Shown here: positions 1 to 5,317 of the stretch, piece after piece
How positions within the stretch are numbered: the stretch's first letter is position 1
How the letters are laid out: each line of letters opens with the position of its first letter
Source of the DNA: Methanoculleus sp.
Lineage (GTDB): Archaea > Halobacteriota > Methanomicrobia > Methanomicrobiales > Methanoculleaceae
Assembly (NCBI GenBank): GCA_028698765.1
Contig: JAQVVW010000074.1
Span: 1-6,785 of the forward strand
Reading direction: 5' to 3'
Length of the DNA stretch: 6,785 nucleotides
The notes under the pieces: model-generated
The model's input: the letters and a program-made list of their open reading frames with translations, nothing else
The model's database searches: none
What the model was told of the DNA's origin: nothing
Translations under genes and position numbers: made by a program

Positions 1-1
1 C

Positions 2-814
2 CTCCACGAGGGCTACCGCCGTGCCTGGCGGGGGCACCCGAACGCCGGGCTGAAACCCGGGCAGTTCACCGACGACACCCAGATGATGCTCCTCGTCGCC
101 AGGTTGCTCGCCGACGGCACCTACTCGGAGAAGGCATATGCGGCCGCCCTTGCCCGGATGTACATGAACGAGGAACTCCGGTTCCCCGACGGCGCCGTGG
201 ACGCCGCGTGCCGCCACTTCCTTCTTTCCGGCGGCAAACCGGGGGGCGTCTCCTCCAACACCGCAGGCTGCACCGGGATCGCCGTCCCGTTCGGCCTCCT
301 CTACGGCGACCCCATCGACGTCACCGAACGGGTGGTTCAGGCCTGCAGCGTCACCCACACCCACCCGGCGGCGCACGCGGGAGCGGTCACCGTCGCGATG
401 CTCGTCCACCACGCCGTCCGCGGCCGCCCGGACGCCCTCGCTCTTGCCGGGAAGCACGCCACCCTTGAAGACGTTGCCCTCGGCAATAAGATCCGCGACG
501 CCGTCCGCCTCGCAGACGAGGGGATCAGCCTTGAGAGCGCCCTCTCGGTGATAGGGAACGACGTCACCGTCTACCAGACCGTCCCGCTCGCCTTCTTCCT
601 GATCACCCGGATCAAAGACGTCACGGCCCTCCTCACCACCGCGGCGCACGTCGGGGGGAACACCGACACCATCGCGCTCATCTGCGGGGCTTACGCGGGC
701 GCCGTCTACGGGAGATCCGCTCTCCCGCCGGATCTCCTCGATGGACTCGAGGGAAGAGGCGAGATCGAGTCCGTGGCCGCCCGCCTCTACGAACGCTGCA
801 CCACAAAGCCTTAA
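2..814 (+). CDS. ADP-ribosylglycohydrolase family protein, 5'-truncated by window edge
   Basis: The frame is open from base 2 and no start is visible, so the gene begins left of the window; 270 residues are seen and perhaps 30-40 are missing by family comparison. The family (PF03747; DraG and ARH relatives) uses a dinuclear Mg centre to remove ADP-ribose from proteins or small molecules. The first metal motif F-T-D-D-T-Q-M is at visible residues 22-28. A typical central [11 protein letters not shown] segment follows at about 117-127, and the C-terminal metal motif GGNTDT is at 218-223, followed by a glycine/alanine-rich helix ending GAVYG. Most relatives that I know have GGDTDT, so the first Asp is Asn here. 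An ATG at base 83 lies after the first metal motif and cannot be the true start. The stop is 26 bp before argC on the same strand; cotranscription is possible but the roles are unrelated. The substrate cannot be told from sequence. Family assignment is firm; the cellular role is unknown. Confidence 0.88.
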   Translation, partial: LHEGYRRAWRGHPNAGLKPGQFTDDTQMMLLVARLLADGTYSEKAYAAALARMYMNEELRFPDGAVDAACRHFLLSGGKPGGVSSNTAGCTGIAVPFGLLYGDPIDVTERVVQACSVTHTHPAAHAGAVTVAMLVHHAVRGRPDALALAGKHATLEDVALGNKIRDAVRLADEGISLESALSVIGNDVTVYQTVPLAFFLITRIKDVTALLTTAAHVGGNTDTIALICGAYAGAVYGRSALPPDLLDGLEGRGEIESVAARLYERCTTKP

Positions 815-840
815 GATTCTATAAAAGACACCTCTCTCTT
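815..840 (+). promoter_or_regulatory. AT-rich promoter-like gap before argC
   Basis: These 26 bp are strikingly AT-rich against GC-rich surroundings and include a TATA-like stretch, TCTATAAAAG at 818-827. No Shine-Dalgarno precedes the argC ATG; the sequence just before it is a pyrimidine run, CCTCTCTCTT. An archaeal promoter giving a very short or leaderless argC transcript is plausible. The best TATA match is centred only about 18 nt before the ATG, however, closer than the usual 25-30, so the functional box may be the weaker TTAAGATT at about 811-818. Position and function are inference. Confidence 0.35.
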
Positions 841-1827
841 ATGGAAATTGCGATTATCGGTGCATCCGGATACACCGGCGGCGAGCTGATGCGGCTCCTG
901 CTGCAGCACCCGTCCGCAGACGTCGTCGCGGCGACGTCCCGGAAGCTGGACGGCACCCCCGTCGCCTCGGTACACCCCCATCTCCGGGGACTGGCCGATC
1001 TCGTCTTCCGGAACACCGAGGCCGGCGATATCGACGCCGACTTTGCCTTCCTCGCCGTACCGCACACGGCGGCGATGAAGGTTGCCGGGACGCTTGCGGA
1101 GCGGGGGATAAAGACCGTCGACCTCTCGGCCGACTACCGGCTCGCGAAGGATATCTACGAGAAGACCTACGGCGTATCCCATACGGCCTACTTCGAGGCG
1201 CCCTACGGTATCCCCGAACTCCACCGGGACGAGGTCCGCGGCGCCCCCTTCGTCGCGAACCCCGGCTGCTTCCCGACGGGAGCGACGCTTGCGGCGGCAC
1301 CGCTCGCGAGGTTCGCTCATACCATCATCTACGACTCGAAGACCGGGGTCTCGGGCGCGGGGAACACCCCCTCCGCGACCACCCACTACCCAAACGTCGG
1401 CGACAACTTCAGCGCCTACAAGTGGACGACCCACCGGCACCTCGCGGAGATGAAGCAGGAGGTCGCCCGGCTCGGCTCGACCGCCCGGTGCTACTTCACG
1501 CCCCACCTCCTCCCGGTGAACCGGGGCATCCTGACGACGGCTCACATCCTCCTCAACGAACCGATGGAGCAGGACGAGGTCGAGGCGCTGTATCGGAAGT
1601 TCTACGCCGACGAGTTCTTCGTCCGCTACCAGAGACCGACCCTCGCGGCCGTCCGCGGGACGAACTTCTGCGACATCGCCGTCGAGAGCGAGGGCGACCG
1701 GGTCGTCGCGGTCTCGGCGATCGACAACCTGGTCAAGGGCGCGAGCGGCCAGGCGATCCAGAACATGAACCTGATGTGCGGGTTTGCGGAAGACGCCGGG
1801 CTCCGCAGCGCCGGGATGCTCCCCTGA
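841..1827 (+). CDS. argC: N-acetyl-gamma-glutamyl-phosphate reductase
   Basis: This 328-residue cytosolic enzyme reduces N-acetylglutamyl-5-phosphate to N-acetylglutamate-5-semialdehyde with NADPH, the third step of the ornithine/arginine pathway. The N-terminus holds the Rossmann dinucleotide-binding loop GASGYTGGE at residues 7-15. The catalytic cysteine is C143 in NPGCFPTG. The substrate-binding stretch PHLLPVNRG lies at 221-229, with H222 the likely catalytic base by family comparison. The C-terminal [15 protein letters not shown] motif is typical of the family. The length matches bacterial and archaeal ArgC. The ATG at 841 is chosen because the Rossmann beta strand begins at residue 2, leaving no room for a later start, and the AT-rich non-coding gap lies directly before it. 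It is the first gene of a tight (+) cluster with the CBS gene, argJ and argB; the next gene starts about 4 bp after its stop. All key residues are intact. Confidence 0.96.
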   Translation: MEIAIIGASGYTGGELMRLLLQHPSADVVAATSRKLDGTPVASVHPHLRGLADLVFRNTEAGDIDADFAFLAVPHTAAMKVAGTLAERGIKTVDLSADYRLAKDIYEKTYGVSHTAYFEAPYGIPELHRDEVRGAPFVANPGCFPTGATLAAAPLARFAHTIIYDSKTGVSGAGNTPSATTHYPNVGDNFSAYKWTTHRHLAEMKQEVARLGSTARCYFTPHLLPVNRGILTTAHILLNEPMEQDEVEALYRKFYADEFFVRYQRPTLAAVRGTNFCDIAVESEGDRVVAVSAIDNLVKGASGQAIQNMNLMCGFAEDAGLRSAGMLP

Positions 1828-1833
1828 GGTGAT
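1826..1833 (+). promoter_or_regulatory. Shine-Dalgarno-like GAGGTGAT at argC/CBS junction
   Basis: GAGGTGAT overlaps the argC stop codon and is a perfect complement of the ATCACCTC end expected of archaeal 16S rRNA. It also overlaps the first ATG (1832) of the CBS gene, so it cannot serve that ATG well. The GTG codons at 1838 and 1841, 4 and 7 nt after its end, are in the same frame and better spaced. The site therefore argues for a GTG start, although the alternative ATG start cannot be excluded. It would couple CBS translation to argC termination. Confidence 0.45.
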
Positions 1834-2323
1834 GAAGGTGGTGCAGGTCAGGAATGTCATGACCCCGGACCCGGTGACCGTCCGGATCGACTCGCCGGTC
1901 AGCGAGGCGGCGGGACTGCTCAGGAAGTACCATATCGGCGGGCTTCCTGTGATGGACGGCGACCGGGTGGCGGGTATCGTCACCGAGACGGACATCCTCT
2001 CGCTCCTCGACGTCGGCGACCTCTCCGACGACCTCTGGCTTCCGTCGCCGCTCGAGGTGATCGAGGTCCCGGTCAGGGAGTTCATCAACTGGGAGAAGAC
2101 GAAGCGGGCGCTCACTGAAATCGGGAACGTGGAGGTGCGACGGGTGATGAGCAGCCCGGTCGTCGCCATCGACGAGGATGCCGATATCGCCGATGCGGCA
2201 GCCCAGATGCTCCACGAGGGGATCGCCCGCCTCCCGGTCCTCCGCGACGGGAAGCTCGTCGGGATCGTCACCCGGGCCGATATCGTCCAGGGCCTCGGAG
2301 CGTCCCGGGAGGAGAGGGTATGA
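1832..2323 (+). CDS. Tandem CBS-domain protein embedded in the arg operon
   Basis: This is a soluble protein of 163 residues (160-161 if a GTG at 1838 or 1841 is used). It is essentially two CBS domains, a Bateman module, with no catalytic domain attached. CBS1 spans about residues 5-60 (VRNVMTPDP, then HIGGLPVMDGDRVAGIVTETDI). CBS2 spans about 102-158 (VRRVMSSPVVAI, then GIARLPVLRDGKLVGIVTRADI). Both carry the G-h-h-T-x-x-D-I ending that binds ribose/phosphate in nucleotide-binding CBS pairs, so AMP, ATP or S-adenosylmethionine are plausible ligands. A linker of about 40 residues with an aromatic/charged segment, EFINWEKTKRAL, separates the domains and may be a partner-binding surface. The gene begins 4 bp after argC and its stop overlaps the argJ start by ATGA, so it is expressed with the arginine enzymes. 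A regulatory role there is inference. An upstream in-frame TTG at 1784 inside argC is much less likely as the start. Confidence 0.9.
   Translation: MKVVQVRNVMTPDPVTVRIDSPVSEAAGLLRKYHIGGLPVMDGDRVAGIVTETDILSLLDVGDLSDDLWLPSPLEVIEVPVREFINWEKTKRALTEIGNVEVRRVMSSPVVAIDEDADIADAAAQMLHEGIARLPVLRDGKLVGIVTRADIVQGLGASREERV
2308..2317 (+). promoter_or_regulatory. argJ: Shine-Dalgarno for argJ
   Basis: GGAGGAGAGG lies inside the 3' end of the CBS gene. Its GGAGG core (2308-2312) is 7 nt before the argJ ATG at 2320. Together with the ATGA overlap, it supports this start and coupled translation. Confidence 0.55.
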
Positions 2324-3459
2324 AGAGTATCTGCGGAGTCGAAGGCGTCAGTGCCTCCGGGATCAAGGAAGGAAAGTTCGGGCTCGCCCTGATCCGGGCA
2401 AGCGGAACCTCGGCCGGGGTCTTCACGTCGAACAGGATGCGGGCGGCCCCGGTCGAGGTGATGATGGAGCGGATGCGCCGGGGGACCCTCGATGCCGTCG
2501 TCGTCAACAGCGGATGCGCGAACGCCTACACCGGCGAGCGGGGCTACCGCGACGCGATCGAGATGTGCGAGATCGCGGGCGGAGCCCTCGGCCTTGCACC
2601 GGAGTCGGTCGGCGTCGCGAGCACCGGGGTGATCGGGCGCTACCTCGATCTCCCGCTCATAACGGATCAATGCGGGCGGGTCGCACCGCTCCTTGCCCGG
2701 AGCGGCGAGGCCGAGGACGCGGCGGCGAAGGCGATCATGACGACCGACACCTTCCCGAAGCACGCCCTCGTCGAGACGGAGTCGTTCTCCGTCGGCGGGA
2801 TCACCAAGGGGAGCGGGATGATCGCCCCGAACATGGGGACGATGCTCGCGTTCATCTACACGGATGCCGAGGTCGAGGCTCCCGTTCTCTCGGATATCCT
2901 CCGCACGGCGACCCGGCGGTCGTTCAACCGGGTCGTCGTCGATGGAGACACGAGCACGAACGACGTCGCCCTCTGCACCGCGACTGGCGCCGCGGGCCGG
3001 GTTGACCGCGACGAGCTTGCACGGGCCATCGAGACCGTCTGCCGCGACCTTGCCGTCCAGATCGCCCGCGACGGCGAGGGGGCGACGAAACTCCTCGCGG
3101 TGACCGTCCGCGGCGCTCCCGACGAGGACGCCGCCGCCGATGTGGCACGGACGATCGTCGCCTCCCCGCTCGTCAAGACCGCGATCTACGGCGAAGACCC
3201 GAACTGGGGGAGGGTCGTCGCGGCGGCGGGGAGGGCCGGCGTGGCGTTCGACCCCTACGCCGTCTCACTCCGGGTCGGGGATACGCCGCTCGTCCGCCGC
3301 GGCGAGATCGTCGCCGACCTCGTGCAGGCGAAGGCCGCGATGCGCGGGGATACCGTCGCGTTCGACCTCGACCTCGCTGCGGGCGACGGGTCGGCGACGG
3401 CGTGGGGATGCGACCTCACGGAGAAGTACGTGGAGATCAACGGGAAGTACACGACATGA
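2320..3459 (+). CDS. argJ: Ornithine acetyltransferase (glutamate N-acetyltransferase)
   Basis: ArgJ moves the acetyl group from N-acetylornithine to glutamate, releasing ornithine and regenerating N-acetylglutamate; some members also use acetyl-CoA (bifunctional), which cannot be decided here. The protein has 379 residues, within the family range. It is an N-terminal-nucleophile enzyme made as a precursor that cleaves itself. The site is [16 protein letters not shown] with nucleophile T174, giving an alpha chain of 173 and a beta chain of 206 residues. Most relatives that I know have Ala before the Thr (NMATML); here it is Gly. Other family marks are [13 protein letters not shown] near residue 40, [12 protein letters not shown] near 65, the DGEGATKL stretch near 250, GEDPNWGR near 290 and the C-terminal [11 protein letters not shown]. 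The start overlaps the CBS stop by 4 bp and the stop overlaps the argB start by 4 bp, with a good Shine-Dalgarno. The enzyme is cytosolic. Confidence 0.96.
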   Translation: MKSICGVEGVSASGIKEGKFGLALIRASGTSAGVFTSNRMRAAPVEVMMERMRRGTLDAVVVNSGCANAYTGERGYRDAIEMCEIAGGALGLAPESVGVASTGVIGRYLDLPLITDQCGRVAPLLARSGEAEDAAAKAIMTTDTFPKHALVETESFSVGGITKGSGMIAPNMGTMLAFIYTDAEVEAPVLSDILRTATRRSFNRVVVDGDTSTNDVALCTATGAAGRVDRDELARAIETVCRDLAVQIARDGEGATKLLAVTVRGAPDEDAAADVARTIVASPLVKTAIYGEDPNWGRVVAAAGRAGVAFDPYAVSLRVGDTPLVRRGEIVADLVQAKAAMRGDTVAFDLDLAAGDGSATAWGCDLTEKYVEINGKYTT

Positions 3460-4325
3460 AACGAGAAGATGTGCTGATGGAGGCACTCCCCTATATCCAG
3501 AAGTTTTACGGAAAGACGATCGTGATCAAACTCGGCGGCCACGCGATGGTCGACCAGAACATCCTGAATACCGTGATCCGCGACGCCGTCCTCCTGCGCT
3601 ACGTGGGGATGAAGGTCGTCCTGGTCCACGGCGGCGGCCCCGAGATCACCGCGAAGATGCAGGCGATGGGGAAAGAACCCAAATTCGTCGGGGGGCTCCG
3701 GATCACCGACGCCGAGACGCTCGAGATCGCCCAGATGGTCCTGGTGGGGAAGATCAACGCCGGGATCGTCGCCCTCATCGCGAACTGCGGCACCCGGGCG
3801 GTCGGGATCTCCGGCAACGACGGCAACCTCCTCATCGCCCGGAAGATGGAGCCCCAGCGGGTGAAGGTTGGGGAGGTCGTCGAGGAGGTGGACCTCGGCA
3901 TGGTCGGCGAGATCGAGGAGGTCGACCCCGAGTTGCTCAATGGCCTCCTCAGCCAGAACTACATCCCCGTCGTGGCCCCGATCGCCCTCGACCGGCAGGG
4001 CCGGAACCTGAACATCAACGCCGATACCGCGGCCGCGGAGATTGCGATCGCTCTCAAGGCCTTCAAGTTGATCAACCTCACCGATGTCGACGGCGTGATG
4101 AACGCCGACAGGACGATGGTCTACCACCGCCTCTCGCTCTCCGAGGCGGAGGCGATGATCGGCGAGGGGATCATCGCCGGCGGGATGATCCCGAAACTCG
4201 ACGGGTGCATGAAGGCGGTCCGGAGCGGTGTCACGAGCGCCCACGTCGTGAACGGCAACAAGGAGCACAACCTGCTCCTCGAGCTCTTCACCGACCAGGG
4301 CGTCGGGACGATGCTCACCCCTTGA
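3456..4325 (+). CDS. argB: Acetylglutamate kinase
   Basis: ArgB phosphorylates N-acetylglutamate with ATP, the committed step of ornithine synthesis. Starting at the ATG at 3456, which overlaps the argJ stop as ATGA, it has 289 residues, normal for the family. An in-frame ATG at 3402 lies inside argJ and is unlikely; the ATG at 3477 would remove part of the N-terminal helix. The amino-acid-kinase fold motifs are visible: K25 in [16 protein letters not shown] at 58-64, the [10 protein letters not shown] segment, GNDGNLL, the ATP/substrate region [21 protein letters not shown] and GGMIPKLDG. Residues 8-20 ([13 protein letters not shown]) match the extra N-terminal helix found in hexameric, arginine-inhibited kinases and absent from the arginine-insensitive E. 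coli enzyme. Feedback inhibition by arginine is therefore likely, by family knowledge rather than direct evidence. It is the last gene of the cluster, followed by a T-run. Confidence 0.96.
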   Translation: MKREDVLMEALPYIQKFYGKTIVIKLGGHAMVDQNILNTVIRDAVLLRYVGMKVVLVHGGGPEITAKMQAMGKEPKFVGGLRITDAETLEIAQMVLVGKINAGIVALIANCGTRAVGISGNDGNLLIARKMEPQRVKVGEVVEEVDLGMVGEIEEVDPELLNGLLSQNYIPVVAPIALDRQGRNLNINADTAAAEIAIALKAFKLINLTDVDGVMNADRTMVYHRLSLSEAEAMIGEGIIAGGMIPKLDGCMKAVRSGVTSAHVVNGNKEHNLLLELFTDQGVGTMLTP

Positions 4326-4327
4326 CC

Positions 4328-4334
4328 TTTTTTT
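4328..4334 (+). terminator. Oligo-T terminator after argB
   Basis: Seven consecutive T residues follow the argB stop after only 2 nt, with no clear hairpin before them. Archaeal RNA polymerase terminates at such T-runs, so this probably ends the argC-CBS-argJ-argB transcript. It sits in the 10-bp gap before the convergent chorismate mutase gene. Confidence 0.5.
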
Positions 4335-4335
4335 C

Positions 4336-4620
4336 TCACGGCAGGTTGCCGTCCCCGCTGCACTCCCGCTGCCGCTCCTCGCTCATCCCGACCAGGAGCT
4401 CGAAGACGCTCCTGACGGCGACCGGGTCGATCCGGTTCTCGACGGCGTAGGCGAAGACCCGGTCGAGGACGAGCTTTCGCTGCGCCGGATCGTGGATGGA
4501 AAGACCCTCCTCCTGCTTGATCCGGGCGATCCTCACCGCCAGCCTCTGCCGCTGTGCGATGAGGTCGATGATCCGTTCATCGATCTCGCGGATCTCGTTC
4601 CTGACGGCATCTAAAGTCAT
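4336..4620 (-). CDS. AroQ-class chorismate mutase, monofunctional, with altered active-site residues
   Basis: This 94-residue all-helical protein matches the short AroQ chorismate mutases, which rearrange chorismate to prephenate for phenylalanine and tyrosine synthesis in the cytosol. It aligns without gaps, offset by four residues, to the E. coli P-protein mutase domain as I recall it. R7, R24, K35, D44, S80 and Q84 correspond to catalytic R11, R28, K39, D48, S84 and Q88. The positions of R51 and E52 are Q47 and R48 here (HDPAQRKL, where relatives typically have DPxRE). Activity is likely but not certain; a related AroQ-fold mutase-like role cannot be excluded. The start is the ATG at 4618-4620; there is no Shine-Dalgarno, but a TATA-like TTTATT lies about 28 nt upstream, suggesting a leaderless mRNA. 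It is convergent with argB and divergent from the M50 gene, with no aromatic-pathway neighbours in view. No T-run on its own strand follows it, so it may read into argB antisense. Confidence 0.87.
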   Translation of the reverse strand: MTLDAVRNEIREIDERIIDLIAQRQRLAVRIARIKQEEGLSIHDPAQRKLVLDRVFAYAVENRIDPVAVRSVFELLVGMSEERQRECSGDGNLP

Positions 4621-4643
4621 ATTACATGATAGGCCGCGGCCGG

Positions 4644-4656
4644 GGAATAAACCTGA
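4644..4656 (+). repeat. 13-bp direct repeat, copy 1
   Basis: GGAATAAACCTGA matches copy 2 at 4691-4703 in 12 of 13 bases, 47 bp apart. This copy covers the TATA-like element of the chorismate mutase promoter. It is a candidate regulator-binding site by position; no regulator is known. Confidence 0.5.
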
Positions 4657-4690
4657 CGGGCCTACCCGGGGAGAAAGATATTACCATGCC

Positions 4691-4703
4691 GGAACAAACC
4701 TGA
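4691..4703 (+). repeat. 13-bp direct repeat, copy 2
   Basis: GGAACAAACCTGA differs from copy 1 only at the fifth base. It lies between the TATA-like box and the start codon of the M50 protease gene, the position where an archaeal repressor would block transcription initiation. Confidence 0.5.
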
Positions 4704-4709
4704 TACCCG

Positions 4710-5300
4710 ATGCTGGAACGAATACCGCTACGCGAACGCCGGGACCTCCTGATCGCGTGGCTCGCCATATCGATCGCCTTCACCCTGATCTACGTCCGGG
4801 GCGGCGTGGATCCGATCGGGCTCGTCTTCTTCTTCGTGATGTCGCTCGTCACGGTGGGCGTCGCCTTCGTCCTCCACGAACTGGCGCACAAGTTCGCCGC
4901 GATGCGCTACGGCTACTGGGCGGAGTTCAAGAAGGACAACCAGATGCTCCTCGTCGCCGTGGTGATGGCGGCGCTCGTCGGGGTCGTCTTTGCGGCGCCG
5001 GGAGCGACCTACGTCTACGGGAACGCGACGCGGACGGAGAACGGGCGGATATCGGCGGCGGGACCGATCACGAACCTCCTCCTCTGCATACCCTTCGCGG
5101 CGCTGGCGCTCTTCTCCGGCGGCGGGCTCCTCGCTCTCATCGGCCTCGTCGGGCTCCGGATCAACGCGATGATCGCGACCTTCAATATGCTCCCGATCAG
5201 CGTCCTCGACGGCCGCAAAGTCCTCGACTGGAACCCGGCCGTCTTTGCGGTGCTCATCGTCGCCTCTGTCGGGCTCCTCGTCTGGTCGCTCCTCCTCTGA
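4710..5300 (+). CDS. Small integral-membrane M50 (site-2-protease-like) metalloprotease
   Basis: This 196-residue hydrophobic protein carries the hallmarks of M50 zinc proteases, which cleave substrates within or near the membrane. The zinc motif HELAH is at 56-60 (ligands H56 and H60, catalytic E57), at the end of a membrane helix. GPITN is at 118-122, and the third ligand is D167 in NMLPISVLDG. Likely membrane segments are about 13-29, 36-55, 77-97, 120-136, 138-158 and 175-195; a short polar loop lies between the third and fourth. There is no PDZ, CBS or other regulatory domain, so this is a minimal catalytic core, as in many archaeal members whose substrates are unknown. The N-terminus is charged (RIPLRERR), suggesting a cytoplasmic start. 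The ATG at 4710 is used because an earlier in-frame ATG at 4686 hits a stop after five codons, and the TATA-like box fits a leaderless start here. It is monocistronic, convergent with the histidine kinase. Confidence 0.88.
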   Translation: MLERIPLRERRDLLIAWLAISIAFTLIYVRGGVDPIGLVFFFVMSLVTVGVAFVLHELAHKFAAMRYGYWAEFKKDNQMLLVAVVMAALVGVVFAAPGATYVYGNATRTENGRISAAGPITNLLLCIPFAALALFSGGGLLALIGLVGLRINAMIATFNMLPISVLDGRKVLDWNPAVFAVLIVASVGLLVWSLLL

Positions 5301-5312
5301 GGAACTACCCTC

Positions 5313-5317
5313 TTTTT
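5313..5317 (+). terminator. Oligo-T terminator after M50 gene
   Basis: A run of five T follows CCCTC about 12 nt after the protease stop, and a second T-rich stretch (CTCTTTTC) follows a few bases later. No strong hairpin is visible. This looks like a short archaeal T-run terminator at the junction with the convergent kinase gene, whose stop codon overlaps the T-run. Confidence 0.4.

Larger units (their letters stand above)
4621..4709. promoter_or_regulatory. Divergent promoter region, chorismate mutase / M50 protease
   Basis: This 89-bp gap is the longest intergenic stretch. For the (+) gene, an AT-rich GATATTA (4677-4683), preceded by purine-rich GAGAAA, is centred about 30 nt before the protease ATG. 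For the (-) gene, AATAAA (4646-4651, reading TTTATT on its strand) is centred about 28 nt before the mutase ATG. Both distances suit leaderless or near-leaderless archaeal transcripts, and neither gene has a Shine-Dalgarno. A perfect 10-bp palindrome, GGCCGCGGCC, lies at 4632-4641. Confidence 0.45.

Noticed and set aside
811..2763. 650-codon open frame on the minus strand, antisense to argC, CBS and argJ
   Set aside because: It lies opposite three well-recognised genes, its translation is Arg/Gly/Asp-rich without domain character, and it is explained by GC-rich third positions suppressing antisense stops.
3255..4268. 337-codon minus-strand open frame opposite argJ/argB
   Set aside because: It is an Asp/His/Leu-rich antisense shadow with no recognisable motif and no promoter-like sequence.
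3140..4450. 436-codon plus-strand open frame across argJ and argB
   Set aside because: It is an out-of-frame shadow: very Arg/Pro-rich low-complexity translation, overlapping two genuine genes with intact motifs.
4632..4641. GGCCGCGGCC palindrome as a terminator hairpin or operator
   Set aside because: There is no T-run after it on either strand, and short GC palindromes are expected in GC-rich DNA; it is noted only as part of the promoter region.
4686..4703. ATG at 4686 followed by four codons and a stop, upstream of and in frame with the M50 gene
   Set aside because: It is too short to be a gene, and the inferred transcription start lies downstream of it, so it is probably not transcribed as a leader peptide.
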